Origin: Dentipellis sp. KUC8613
Lineage: Eukaryota > Basidiomycota > Agaricomycetes > Russulales > Hericiaceae
Length of the DNA: 64,000 nucleotides
Assembly: GCA_002286715.1 (NCBI GenBank)
Contig: NSJX01000002.1
Location: forward strand, 916,396 to 980,395
Direction of reading: 5' to 3'
This document shows positions 36,399 through 46,427 of the stretch, in pieces. Both the position numbers and the translations under genes were made by a program. The notes below the pieces were generated by a model that saw only the letters and a program-made list of their open reading frames with translations, made no database searches and was not told where the DNA came from. Position 1 is the first letter of the stretch. Every line of letters begins with the position of its first letter.

Positions 36399-37105
36399 TG
36401 CTCAGGAGGAGAGGAGGAGGAAGGAGGAGAGGAAGCGGCACGTTCAGCGGTATCCAACGGTTCGTTTCTTTTGTTTATGGGTACCTTGCGATGCATACAA
36501 CGTGTGCAATCTTGGAATATCTTACTTTATGCCTTCAGCCTACCTACTTCTCGAGTTATGCTCGAATCTTCGCTCACTGGGCCCATACTCGCGCTTCACG
36601 CTTTTCTCTCTAAATACACTGAAACCCTCGACCTTTTTTACATTGATAGAATTGCATTCTTGGTGCGGGTATGGGGATGCTTTTTTCGTCGCTGCAAGCG
36701 GCGTCGTTGGCGAGATATAAGTGAATCTGTTGTGCAACATGTGGTGCCTGCACCCACATTTCATTCTGACACGACCCCTGGATGAACTACCACGTTCTTT
36801 GCATCTACGGAATCGTCTTTTCATTCTGAGCATGGTGACACCCTCCGTTTGTCGATATCGGGTCTTGTTCGTGAGATATGAGCTATTCTCGCTCGGTACA
36901 TCTCAATTTTGAAAACAGCACGAAATAGTAATTTATATACATCGATAGAACCGTCTCGAAAACGCGATTCCAATGGTACTACTCTCGAATCTTTGCGGTC
37001 CGTGGTTCACGAGATAGAGCTCATTCTTTGTTTTGGCTCACTCACTCACTCCTATGTTAGGTAATAGAACTCCGGCCGCGCCATCTTTTTTGCAAAGAGC
37101 AATAA
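36399..37105 (-). repeat. Right arm of the foldback element
   Basis: This arm is the reverse complement of the left arm, with differences limited to a few substitutions and a 3-bp AGG length change near its inner end. It keeps the uninterrupted outer terminus, so it shows what the left arm looked like before the insertion. Confidence 0.88.
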
Positions 37106-37255
37106 CCTTAATGGCAGTGGCAGTGTTTCGGAGGATGAGCACTCGCTATTTGGTTGTGTTATGCAGCAGCCTCTGAATCAAACAAACGCAAACAACCGCT
37201 TTGAGGCCAGAGCTACACGCTAGGCCTAACGTCATACTGCGGCCTCTCTGTAACT

Positions 37256-40200
37256 ATGTCAACAAGTACGTGAAGGTTATTCACAAGTGAGTTTGGATGT
37301 CGATTTGACTCGTGTCTGCAGATTCAAAGCGAATCATCAAGCCGAAAATAGTGAGTGTTGCTTTGCCGGGATCTTTGTCCTGCCACTGAGCTGCTGCGCG
37401 TTGAGTGTAGAAGCCGCCACGCAAGGTGCGTACTTACATTGTATCCGGGATTTGAAGTGACTAACCTACATCCAGCTTGCAAACTCCTCCGCAGACGATA
37501 CCTGGGCACAGTTGACCAAGAACATCCGCGAGATCCAAAATGACCGAGCGCACACCCTTTCGTTCGAGGAGAATTACCGACTTGCGTACAACATGGTGGT
37601 TTGGAAGCAAGGAGAAATGCTCTATAATGGCGTGAAGACACTTATTTCGGAGAACGTGGATAGACTCGTGGAAGCCATCGTTCTTCCCGCGTTCCCAACG
37701 GGCATGGTCGGCGATCCAGTCCAAGAAGCTCAGGAAGGAGAGAGGTTGCTGAAAGCGTTGACAAAAGTATGGGAGAACCACACCAGCTCGACCTCAAAGC
37801 TCAGTTTTATACTGAAATACATGGTACGTCCCCCTGACTGCGCGATTTCCCAGGTCGTGGCCAGATCATCCGACCAACCTTACAGGATCGTGCCTACAGC
37901 AAGAACGCGCAGGTTCCTGAAGTTATCGAAGCTGGCCGCAATATCTTCTTAAAGCGGGTGATACGTCCGCCTATCGAAGATCGCGTGCTATCCGCCATTT
38001 TGAGTCAGCTGCGAATCGAGCGCAATGGCTACATGATCAATCGCTCTGCTGTGACAGGCTGTGTGGACGTACTCTTGCAGCTGAGCGATATTGGCGATAA
38101 TGTTTCCGTCTACAAGCGTGATCTGGAGCCTCTCATCTTACGGGAAAGTGAAACCTACTACAAGGCAGAAGGCGAAAAGCTACTAGATTCCTGCGATGCA
38201 CCTGAGTATCTGCGGAGGGTAATTGACACTCTACACATACGCTCTTTTCATAGTCACTGACTCAACTAGGTCGAAGGACGTTTCGTAGAAGAAAACTCGA
38301 GAACGCATCAATACTTGTCGCTGCAGACGGCATATCCACTTCAACAGATTCTCAAGGACACACTTCTCACACCCCATCTCTCTCGCATTATCAGCATGCC
38401 AAATTCTGGTCTCGACGTCATGATTGATTCCGACAAGTTTGATGACCTCTCTCGACTTTATCGTTTGTTCATACAGGTTCCTGACGGCTTGCCTTGTCTT
38501 CGTCGAGCACTGAAAGACTCTATTTTACGGAGAGGCACGGAACTCAACAACGTCAATCCTCCAGCAGACGCCGACGGCGGCGGCGACGAAGAACCAGATC
38601 CATCAGGCAAAGGAAAAGGGAAGGCAAAGGCTCGGCCACCTCCTGCTGGAGCACAGAGCCTTGCTATGGCCCTCAAATGGGTTCAGGATGTTCTTCAGCT
38701 CAAAGACAAATTTGATACAATCTGGAAGAAGTCGTTCAGGAGCGATCGCGAGATTGAAAGTGGCTTGAATGAGGTACGCAGCACCCATTATTAGAAACCT
38801 CTTTTACGAACAAACGATATCTAGGCATTTGAATCGTTCATTAATCTACAACCCCGGGCACCAGAGTTCATTTCGCTATTCATCGACGAAAATCTCAAGA
38901 AGGGACTCAAAGGCGTACGTCTCGTGTGCATATCTCAGACGACAATCTTGTTGACCAGAATCCGTGTAGAAAACAGATGCCGAAGTGGACGAAGTTTTGG
39001 ACAAATCCATCGTTGTGTTCCGTTATGTCTCGGAGAAGGACGTTTTCGAGAGGTACTACAAGACGCATCTATCGAAACGTCTACTGCTGGGACGCTCCGT
39101 TTCCGACGATGCGGAGCGGGGCATGCTTGCGAAGCTCAAGGTGGAATGCGGATACCAGTTCACCCAGAAATTGGAAGGCATGTTCCACGACATGAAGATC
39201 TCAACAGAGACAATGCAAGCCTACCGCTCATATCTGGAAAAGACCACGGTAAGCAACTTTATTCCGCCATCGGGGAGCACCCACTCATATCTGCCTCCAG
39301 GCACCGGAGGTGGATATCTCGGTTATTGTCATGACCTCCACGTTCTGGCCAATGTCCTACGCCAGCGTACCCTGCAATCTGCCCCAGGATCTCACCAAGA
39401 CCAGCAAATCCTTCGAACAATTCTATCTTTCTCGACATTCAGGCCGCCGACTTACATGGCAACCTTCGTTGGGCAATGTAGACATCCGGGCGTCATTCAA
39501 AGCCAGGAAGCACGATCTTAATGTATCAACATTTGCGTCTGTGATCTTGCTCCTGTTTGAGGAGGTTGATGACGGTGAATTTTTGACGTATGAGGTACGT
39601 TCGACCCGCACCTCAGCTTTGTTGTCGCGCACTGACCCCCTCTCCTTCCAAATATAGGAAATTAGAGATGCCACAGCAATTCCAGAACAGGAACTGCGGC
39701 GGAACCTGCAGTCTCTCGCATGTGCAAAGTTCAAAGTGTTGAAGAAACATCCTCATGGCCGTGATGTCAACGTCAGCGACTCATTCTCCTTCAACTCCGA
39801 TTTCTCTTCGCCTTTGCAGAAGATCAAGATCAGCACGGTTTCTGCAAAGGTAGAGACTGGGGAGGAAAGAAAGGAGACACAGGACCGGGTGGACGAAGAA
39901 AGACGCCACCAAACGGAGGTGCGAGTCGCAGGCTTGAGCTTTGCCCACCGTGCTAACAATATTGTGTTATGGAAGGCATGTATCGTGCGCATCATGAAAG
40001 ATCGGAAGACGATGTCGCATAACGACTTGATCAACGAGGTTACGCGACAGTTGGCCACACGATTCCAGCCCAATCCCCTCAACATCAAAAAGCGTATCGA
40101 GGGTCTGATAGAGGTAATCGGCTTCTTGCTGTCCCTTGCACAGTGCTCATCTACTCCCCTCACAGCGCGAATATTTGGAACGAGGCGAGGATCGCAAGTC

Positions 40201-40271
40201 TTACATTTACTTGGTAAATCTCTTCTCTTCTTTCAGTGCTTTTGGTACTGACCCGTCTCCTGCAGGCATGA
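37256..40271 (+). CDS. cul3: Cullin-3 scaffold of BTB-type ubiquitin ligases
   Basis: Thirteen exons (37256-37265, 37322-37350, 37411-37425, 37476-37823, 37886-38218, 38270-38773, 38825-38914, 38970-39248, 39301-39594, 39658-39918, 39976-40113, 40166-40213, 40266-40271) join to 784 aa. Cullin repeats start with [20 protein letters not shown], and the cullin-homology core has [20 protein letters not shown]. The C-terminal winged helix has [12 protein letters not shown] with the Nedd8-acceptor Lys729, and the end [20 protein letters not shown]...YLA matches Cul3. A Gly/Asp/Pro/Lys-rich insertion lies near residues 340-375. Cul3 pairs with Rbx1 and BTB adaptors. The first exon codes 3.3 residues, the third 5, and the last only Ala plus the stop. 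The 57-nt intron 39919-39975 has no stop codon. Confidence 0.94.
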
Positions 40272-42147
40272 TTTTCGGAATGTAGCCTTAGGATTCATCT
40301 CATATATAATGTACGATATTACTCCAGGAGTTACAGACCCTGGATACGACCATAATACCTCCACTAGCTGTTGTTCCATCGCCACCACATCCATACCCTC
40401 TGAAATCGTCATACATTCATACTTCGGCTTGTCGAGCGGGTTTGCAAAAGTGCTATCGTGCGGTTCGGTGATTGCTTACGCCAGATGAAGGAGCGGGCAA
40501 CTCACGTTAAGTCGAGAAGCATGATGGAATTTGTGTACCTGAGTCTTGCAGTGATAGCCCCACCTGCATTTTTTTCCAGCGTGAAGCTGAGTGGGCTGAT
40601 GGGTTCGATCCGCATGAGCACGTACCAACAGTCTTCCTGAATCGCAGAGCCATCTTTTACGGCGTGTGATTAGCACATCAGGCTATCCAAATAACGTAGG
40701 TATCACGACGTACCCTCCATCTTCCTATGTAGCCACCATGACACCAGGTTCGAGGTCATGAATGACTTCAAGCACCCGGTGCAGATGAAAGCCTCTTCAG
40801 AAAAGCCATCTTCTTTGTCTGGTCTTTCGTCAAACATCTGCTGCATGAACTTGGGATAATCGAGTCCCGACAGGGAGGTTCTCTGGCGGAACAAGTTCCC
40901 GTCGACCAGATTCCATTGGAGGCGTCCGGGCAGAAGCGTCCCTAGACTTCTTGGCGGGATGGCACCATAGAGCAGGTCCCAATCTGCTCCTTTGAGCATC
41001 CAGTCGGAGGCACAGGATGAAGATGTTCACTCACTGCCCTTGTTCCAGAGATCCTGCTTCGAAGGATCGTGGCAGACAGAGCCTGCGTATGTACCGAGTC
41101 GGTTCAGCCGTCAGAAAACTGTACCATTCATGTAATAAGATAACTTCACATGTATGCTTCTCTCCTTCGGTCTCCTGGAGAAGGACTTTGTAGTCTATCT
41201 TGCTCATGTCTACTCCGGCGTGCTCCAAGGGGTGCCAAATGAAGTCGATTCCAGGTGCCGTCATCAGATCCCGCTCCACCAGTGGGGGCAGCAGATCTTC
41301 GGCGGCTTCTTGAGTATACCTGCCAAGCAGCTTGATACACTGCAAGATGTCCGATGGGCTGCAGCACAACATGAGCTCGTCTGCCGCAGTCGGTTTGTCT
41401 GAATCAACGAGGTGTTTCGCCAAGACGTGAGGGCAATGGCTCACGGCGGTCCCCCCAAGCGTACGCCTCGCATATCCAGAGGCAGGTGTCCTTCAGAAAG
41501 ACGCATGCCGCGGCGAATTCGCACTGCTCGTTTGCGGGAAGATGCTTCAAGAACTCGATGCCTTCTGAGTAAACAGTGGGGTCCCATAGCTCCACATTAT
41601 ACTGGGAGTCCAGATATTCAATGCCGAAACGTTCTTGATAGAGCCAGAAACGATATATGGCGCGCTGAAACCTGTATGACTCTGACTCTGACAATTTGTT
41701 TGATGCGGAGGTGCGGTCCAAGTTATGCCTGAAGCTATGTCAGTCACGCGTACCCAATTGCTCCGGCTCTCGAATTGACCTTCGACTGAAGAAGAGTTCC
41801 AGCTCCTGGACGTCGCGTGCATTGCTGACGAGCAGAATTGCTTCTGAGCGGGTTGTGGGGTACCGTGGAGCATCCTTGTCGTCAGCGAGGACGGGCATGC
41901 CTGGCGCATTCTCATCTGCCATGCGCCGTGCAAGCCTCATCGCATCTGGCAGAGCAGGACCGGCCACATTCAGGGAAACTTCGTGCAGTATTGAGGTTGG
42001 ATGGGTGTGAAATACATTGTATATGGTCTTGCACAATTGGATGGCCGAATAGAGAGAATCGAAATCCGGAAGAGATGCAAGGATACAATTCAAAACATCG
42101 AGTGGAAGACTCTCAAGCATCATAGAAGGCCTTCGAGTGAATGGCAT
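40233..42147 (-). CDS. F-box-like protein, unknown substrate
   Basis: Exons 42147-41780, 41728-41445, 41398-41150, 41082-41035, 40983-40714, 40653-40539 and probably 40452-40233 join to about 517 aa. The N-terminus has an F-box-like helix set (MMLESLPLDVLNCILASLPD, YSAIQLCKTIYNVFH). The middle is helical (SESYRFQRAIYRFWLYQERF). A Cys cluster follows (CSVCHDPSK; later ICTGCLKSF), then SWWLHRKMED and a short C-terminal block (TFANPLDKPKYECMTISEGM). The pattern fits the large Agaricomycete F-box family; no substrate can be named. The last exon is uncertain. If right, it overlaps the end of cul3 by about 39 bp in antisense. Confidence 0.66.
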
Positions 42148-42462
42148 CAAGTGTGCAGAGGATAGTAGAGCCAGCGTCAGGCTGGCCCTTTTATATGTCG
42201 TACGGGTTAGGTCTAGGTTCACGCGAGTCAAAGGCCACTGCGGGGCCGGGCGCCAAGAGCTGTCCTCCGTGCCTTATGGGTTCATCACATTATTCAAGAG
42301 CCTTGTATTTGTGACTCGCGCATGGAAGCCTTCTCCTACTCTTTCGTAGTGACCGTTGTGAGCATGACTTACCTAGCAGGGGCCCAGAAAGTAACCACAC
42401 AGCATCATCTTTACGTCGGAAGGCCGATGCCAATGTCAACTTACATTGCAAATAACTATAAT
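42148..42462. other. Intergenic region
   Basis: This 315-bp stretch holds the promoter of the F-box-like gene (leftward) and the 3' flank of the DnaJ gene. No gene or repeat is seen. Confidence 0.4.
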
Positions 42463-44076
42463 CTATAGTTCATCTCTATTATGCCCCTTCCCATAGAATG
42501 CTTCTGCTAGGTCTGGAGAAGGTGGAACATCAGCATGAGTCTCGTGGGCAAAAGAGTGAAAGTTTGACTCACGTCGTCGGGTATCTGTAGACAACTGTGT
42601 CGGAAGAACAACATTATACTCCACAAACAAATCTCCATGAGTCGACTGTTCAAAGTGGGGCATGCCCTCTCCTTTGATAGTCTGCACGAAACCCGGCTGT
42701 GTCACCCCCTTTCGTACCAGCTGTATAGTGCGTCCGTCAAGATGCGTGAGATTGCGCTCGAAGCCCAACAGCGCCTAGAAAGGAGTCATATGTTACCGCC
42801 GATCATGGGAGGGCAAGAAGACGTGTTACACACCTCGTCCACGCCAATCGTCTCCTTCCAGTACAAGCTGCTCTCCTTCCTTCTCCAGCCACCCTTCTGT
42901 GCCCGGCTCCTGATGCGCAAAACAACATCTCCAGGTTCCCAGTCGGGGCTCTCATCTCCCTCGCCCTCGAACACGACCTCATGGCCTTCTGGCGCGCCTT
43001 TCGGCACCTCTAGGGTATAGTGGGCAGTGTGCTCTTGCACCTTCTCCCCTCTACAGGCAGGGCATGGCGTCGCGATGACCTTTCCACGTCCGGCGCAAAC
43101 AGGACACGAGCTTTGGGACTGCGCAAACATGCCGGGGAAGATCTGCTGCTTGGTGACGATCATACCACTGCCGCCGCATTGGTGGCAGGTGTGGATATCT
43201 CCGTCGGATGCAGCGCCTGAGCCGCGGCAGTGGTCGCAAAGTACGCGCTTCTTAATCATGAACTGGAGCAAATTGAGGTTACGATGATAGTATCCAGAGG
43301 TAAGGGAGGATACTCACGTCGATGCTCGCACCAGTGTAGATGTCAGCTAGTGACACTTCGAACTCCGTTACCGAAGTGGGACCACGACGTACTTGCTGGC
43401 TAGGATCTGTTGATGGCTGCTTAGGCGTGAGATAGCGTCAGGGGTGGAGTGGCACTCACGACCTCCGCCGAAGAAAGAAGAGAATATGTCGAAGGGGTTA
43501 GCATGTTGCTGCTGCCCACCCTCATGGGCTTTTAGACCCTCCTGTCAGTCAAGGAACGCGTGAGTACGGCAGTTCAACACGGAATTGTGTATGTGGTATG
43601 CAGATTACAACCACTTCATTCGAATACGACGCGCAGAAAAGAAGAGCTTACCTCGCCATGTCTGTCATATATTTGACGTTTCTGCGCCTAGTCAGCTTCC
43701 AGAGACATCTACAAGATAGACGCTACCCACGGTCTGATCGGAGAGGACCTCATAAGCTGACAATCGAGGTCAACCTGTGGTCAAGTAGCCAACGAAATGC
43801 ATGCTTACCATATGCGACCTCAACAAACCTGTCTTCTGCGCCCTCTTCCTTGTTCTTGTCTGGATGATATTTACGACTTAGTCGCTTGTACGCCTTTCTG
43901 ATGTCCTGCTCTGAGGCCGAGCGATGAACTGGTGAGAGGGTCGTAATGAGTCTGGTAAGGCAGGTACACGAATCGAAATAGTACACACTGTCGAGGACTT
44001 TATACAAGTCTGCCGCATTCACAAGTGAGATCAGAAACACGGTCAAAACAAGAAAAGAGAGGAAAGGAAAGGCCAT
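42463..44076 (-). CDS. scj1: ER-lumenal DnaJ (Hsp40) co-chaperone, Scj1/ERdj3-like
   Basis: Nine exons (44076-43989, 43928-43809, 43756-43731, 43687-43652, 43541-43460, 43406-43318, 43262-42834, 42774-42573, 42512-42463) join to 373 aa. A signal peptide ([21 protein letters not shown]) leads into a J domain with HPD at residues 51-53. A Gly/Phe region follows ([13 protein letters not shown]), then a type I zinc domain with four CxxCxG-like repeats ([30 protein letters not shown]) and a substrate-binding domain. The last residues are RDEL, a KDEL-type retention signal, so it acts in the ER lumen with the BiP-type Hsp70. Exons 3 and 4 are 26 and 36 nt. Its promoter holds a tandem ACGTG element (44181-44200). 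Confidence 0.94.
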
Positions 44077-44180
44077 GTCGAGCCTAGCTGCACATAGGAC
44101 AGGCAGAGGAAGAGATATGTAAAGAGCGAGAGCAAGACGAAAGAGCGCGTTGTGTCCACGCGAGCTGAGTATCTTCAATT

Positions 44181-44200
44181 GACACGTCGCGGACACGTCA
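44181..44200 (-). promoter_or_regulatory. Tandem UPRE-like ACGTG element upstream of the ER DnaJ
   Basis: Read on the DnaJ strand the site is TGACGTGTCCGCGACGTGTC, two copies of GACGTGTC separated by 4 bp, 105-124 bp upstream of the DnaJ start codon. TGACGTG is the core of the type 2 unfolded-protein-response element bound by Hac1/XBP1-class bZIP factors. The site also lies in the shared promoter with the gene at 44344. Confidence 0.5.
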
Positions 44201-44211
44201 GGTTCTTGTCG

Positions 44212-44221
44212 GGTTAGGGTT
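44212..44221 (+). promoter_or_regulatory. Telobox-like GGTTAGGGTT site
   Basis: A GGTTAGGGTT sequence (1.5 telomere units) lies in the divergent promoter between the DnaJ gene and the gene at 44344. In many fungi such sites upstream of growth or mitochondrial genes bind Tbf1/Teb1-type Myb proteins. It may be chance. Confidence 0.3.
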
Positions 44222-44343
44222 CTTGTGCCATCACCACCGTCTGCCTTGTTTTGTCTCCGACCCTCTCAGCATAAGATAATTGTATTCATGCGTGAAAGAC
44301 CACCTACCATATCGCATAGCCAGGTTCAAATTCCCTCCCTTTC

Positions 44344-46031
44344 ATGTCTAACCTACTCCTGCGCGGCCGTGTTGTGCGAGGATGTTCTCGGAGCCTTCGA
44401 AGGTCCTACAGCGACAAGACGGTGACCTCATATCCGAGGACAGTCAAAGGTATGTCGGACGCTCACGCATTGATGGAATATCCTCCACGATTGGTTGATT
44501 ATGAATCCAGCATTTCCTTTCAAATATAATGCTCTAGAGGCGATACGCTTGTGTGGCCCACGCGTCAAATTGATCGCCTTGACTGCCCGTGAATTCATCC
44601 CCACCGTACTGGCGGTGCTCTTCCCCTCATTGGCAAAAAACCCGCCTCAACCGTCAGAGGTCCGTGCATTCTATTACCCGACTTGGATAGTGGATGCGGA
44701 AGTCCAAGCGAAAGCGGTCACGATACAGCGGGGCGAGAGGAAGGATGTAAGTGCTCCTTACCTCTCTTACAGGTGATCAGCTCAGACCGCGCAGTACGAC
44801 GTTGTCGCCCAATTTCTACATTCGTGAGCACGACACCAGATCATCCAGTATCCATATGCTTACATACAAGCATTGTTGGAGGAAGATATCTGCCAGGTAT
44901 GTGTTCAGAGGACACTTCTATGTACTTCTACAGAAGGCTTATGCATAACAGGCGACACAGCAACACACCTCCGGAACATGGTATTCAACGACCGGGAGCT
45001 CTTTGAGGACACCCCCTTACTCCCTTGGACGGATTCGTTGCTGCACCAGCACGGCTTCCATATAACCTGTGTCCCATATACTATCTCTCCTTTCTCTTTA
45101 TGCGAGTTTCTCCCAGCGGTGGACAAGCGCTGGACCCAGGTCGCCGACAAACTTTCATTCTCCCCGAGCAGTATCAAATGCAACATTGTATGCAACCAAT
45201 TCATTGTGAGGTAGCTTCCACTAACGGTCCGGTGCAGATCTCAGCATCCCCCGTGCTCGTCCCCATCTACGTCTTGGCGTATGATAATACTTCTGTCGGC
45301 CCGATCCAGGTGATATTCGAAGCACACACTGTACATTCTTTTCTTCCTCTCAAGCCATGTATCTCTCGCTCACTACCACGACACCGCAGGGCCGCGGCTG
45401 GGCCACAGGTCCCATAATGAAGGACTTCGCAGAATATAGCATGAAAGCGGTGCGCGATGCAGTGCCGAAGCGCATCCCAGACCCCCCGCTCTTGCTTCAC
45501 TACGACAGCCGGTGGATGTGGCTCTTCCAGCTCGCAGGACCCCCCGCGGCGCCGGCGGTCTCTGTCTCGGGGTTCTACGGTCTGCCAATCGGACAACGGC
45601 AGAACGAACGGTGCATCCGTGCAATTTCGCACCGGCTCAATGCGTACCTATGGAGCGGCATCGAGCGTCCGCCGCTGTACCACCCTAAGGGTGTGGACAT
45701 GAGCAATCCGAGAATACGGGCGTATGATGCGGCGGAGAGGAAGCAGACGGAGGCGTGGATGACGTCTCTTCCCGCTTCGATAGTGACTAAGGTATGTCTT
45801 TGACCGTTCGACGTCCGTGAGCTACCGTCAGAGCTAAGGACAACACAGGATTCATCTACCAAGGAGCAGTATCTTCGATATCTCAGGAGATCAGGGGCCA
45901 TCTCTACACCAGAAGAATTACGAGCAATGGAAGAGAAACTCAAAGACTATAAGTTTGACCGAAACGCCCTACTCCCGCCTTGGTGTCGCACCACATCCAC
46001 GGCCACCCCGCCGAAGCACCCAGTATCATGA
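44344..46031 (+). CDS. Probable mitochondrial protein, unknown function
   Basis: Exons 44344-44449, 44511-44746, 44786-44823, 44871-44896, 44952-45187, 45238-45330, 45390-45791 and 45849-46031 join to 439 aa. The N-terminus is a good mitochondrial presequence (MSNLLLRGRVVRGCSRSLRR, Arg/Ser/Leu, no acids). It is followed by YNALEAIRLCGPRVKLIALT, FYYPTWIVDAEVQAKAVTI, a middle block with FEDTPLLPWTD, and the C-terminal region ATGPIMKDFAEYSMKAVRDA, HYDSRWMWLFQLAGPP and KEQYLRYLRRSGAISTPEEL. No strong transmembrane helix is seen. I do not recognise the family. The exons at 44786 (38 nt) and 44871 (26 nt) are the least certain, though each keeps phase. Confidence 0.74.
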
Positions 46032-46427
46032 TACCCCCCGCCCCACCCTCCCTTACGGATCAGTCTGCACTTTTCACTAAATGTATTAGTCCACGAGATC
46101 GCCCCCGCCGCACCACGTCTGTACAATACATTGTCCTAACGATGGCTAACTATTCAGTTGAGTCCAGATGATGCAATATCGTCTGAGGATGGGGAATATA
46201 CGCAACAATTTAAAGGTAACATAGCGATGGCAATGGCACAAAAGGAGCGGACGAGAGAAGACAACAGATGGATCAGAGAGTAAACCGTAAGCCATAAACC
46301 GTAAACCACGGCAATACCCGATATCCCGTAAAAACACATCTGGGTTGTGCTGGCCTCTCAGTATGTGGGAGGTATGGATGGCAGCGTTCCACCAATGGTG
46401 CTTGACATATGAGCAAGGTGGCTATCT
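46032..46427. other. Intergenic between convergent genes
   Basis: This holds the 3' flanks of the genes at 44344 (+) and 46428 (-). A short imperfect repeat of TAAACCGTAA lies near 46280-46310. No gene is seen. Confidence 0.4.

Larger units (their letters stand above)
32471..37105. mobile_element. Foldback (long inverted-repeat) element, interrupted by a second element
   Basis: The outer ends are a 23-bp terminal inverted repeat, beginning TTATTGCTCTTTGC at 32471 and mirrored at 37105. A TA at each edge fits a TA target duplication but is too short to be sure. Without the insertion at 32494-35065 the element is about 2.06 kb: two arms of roughly 0.7 kb in opposite orientation around a 0.64-kb centre. 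No transposase frame is visible, so it is non-autonomous. Open frames in the arms and centre are low-complexity and have no domain. Confidence 0.78.

Noticed and set aside
36210..36785. A 191-codon plus-strand frame in the right arm
   Set aside because: It is the mirror image of a frame in the left arm, crosses the border of centre and arm, and shows no domain; I read it as repeat DNA.
44300..44340. B-box-like GGTTCAAATTCC in front of the gene at 44344
   Set aside because: No A box at the right distance upstream and no cloverleaf.
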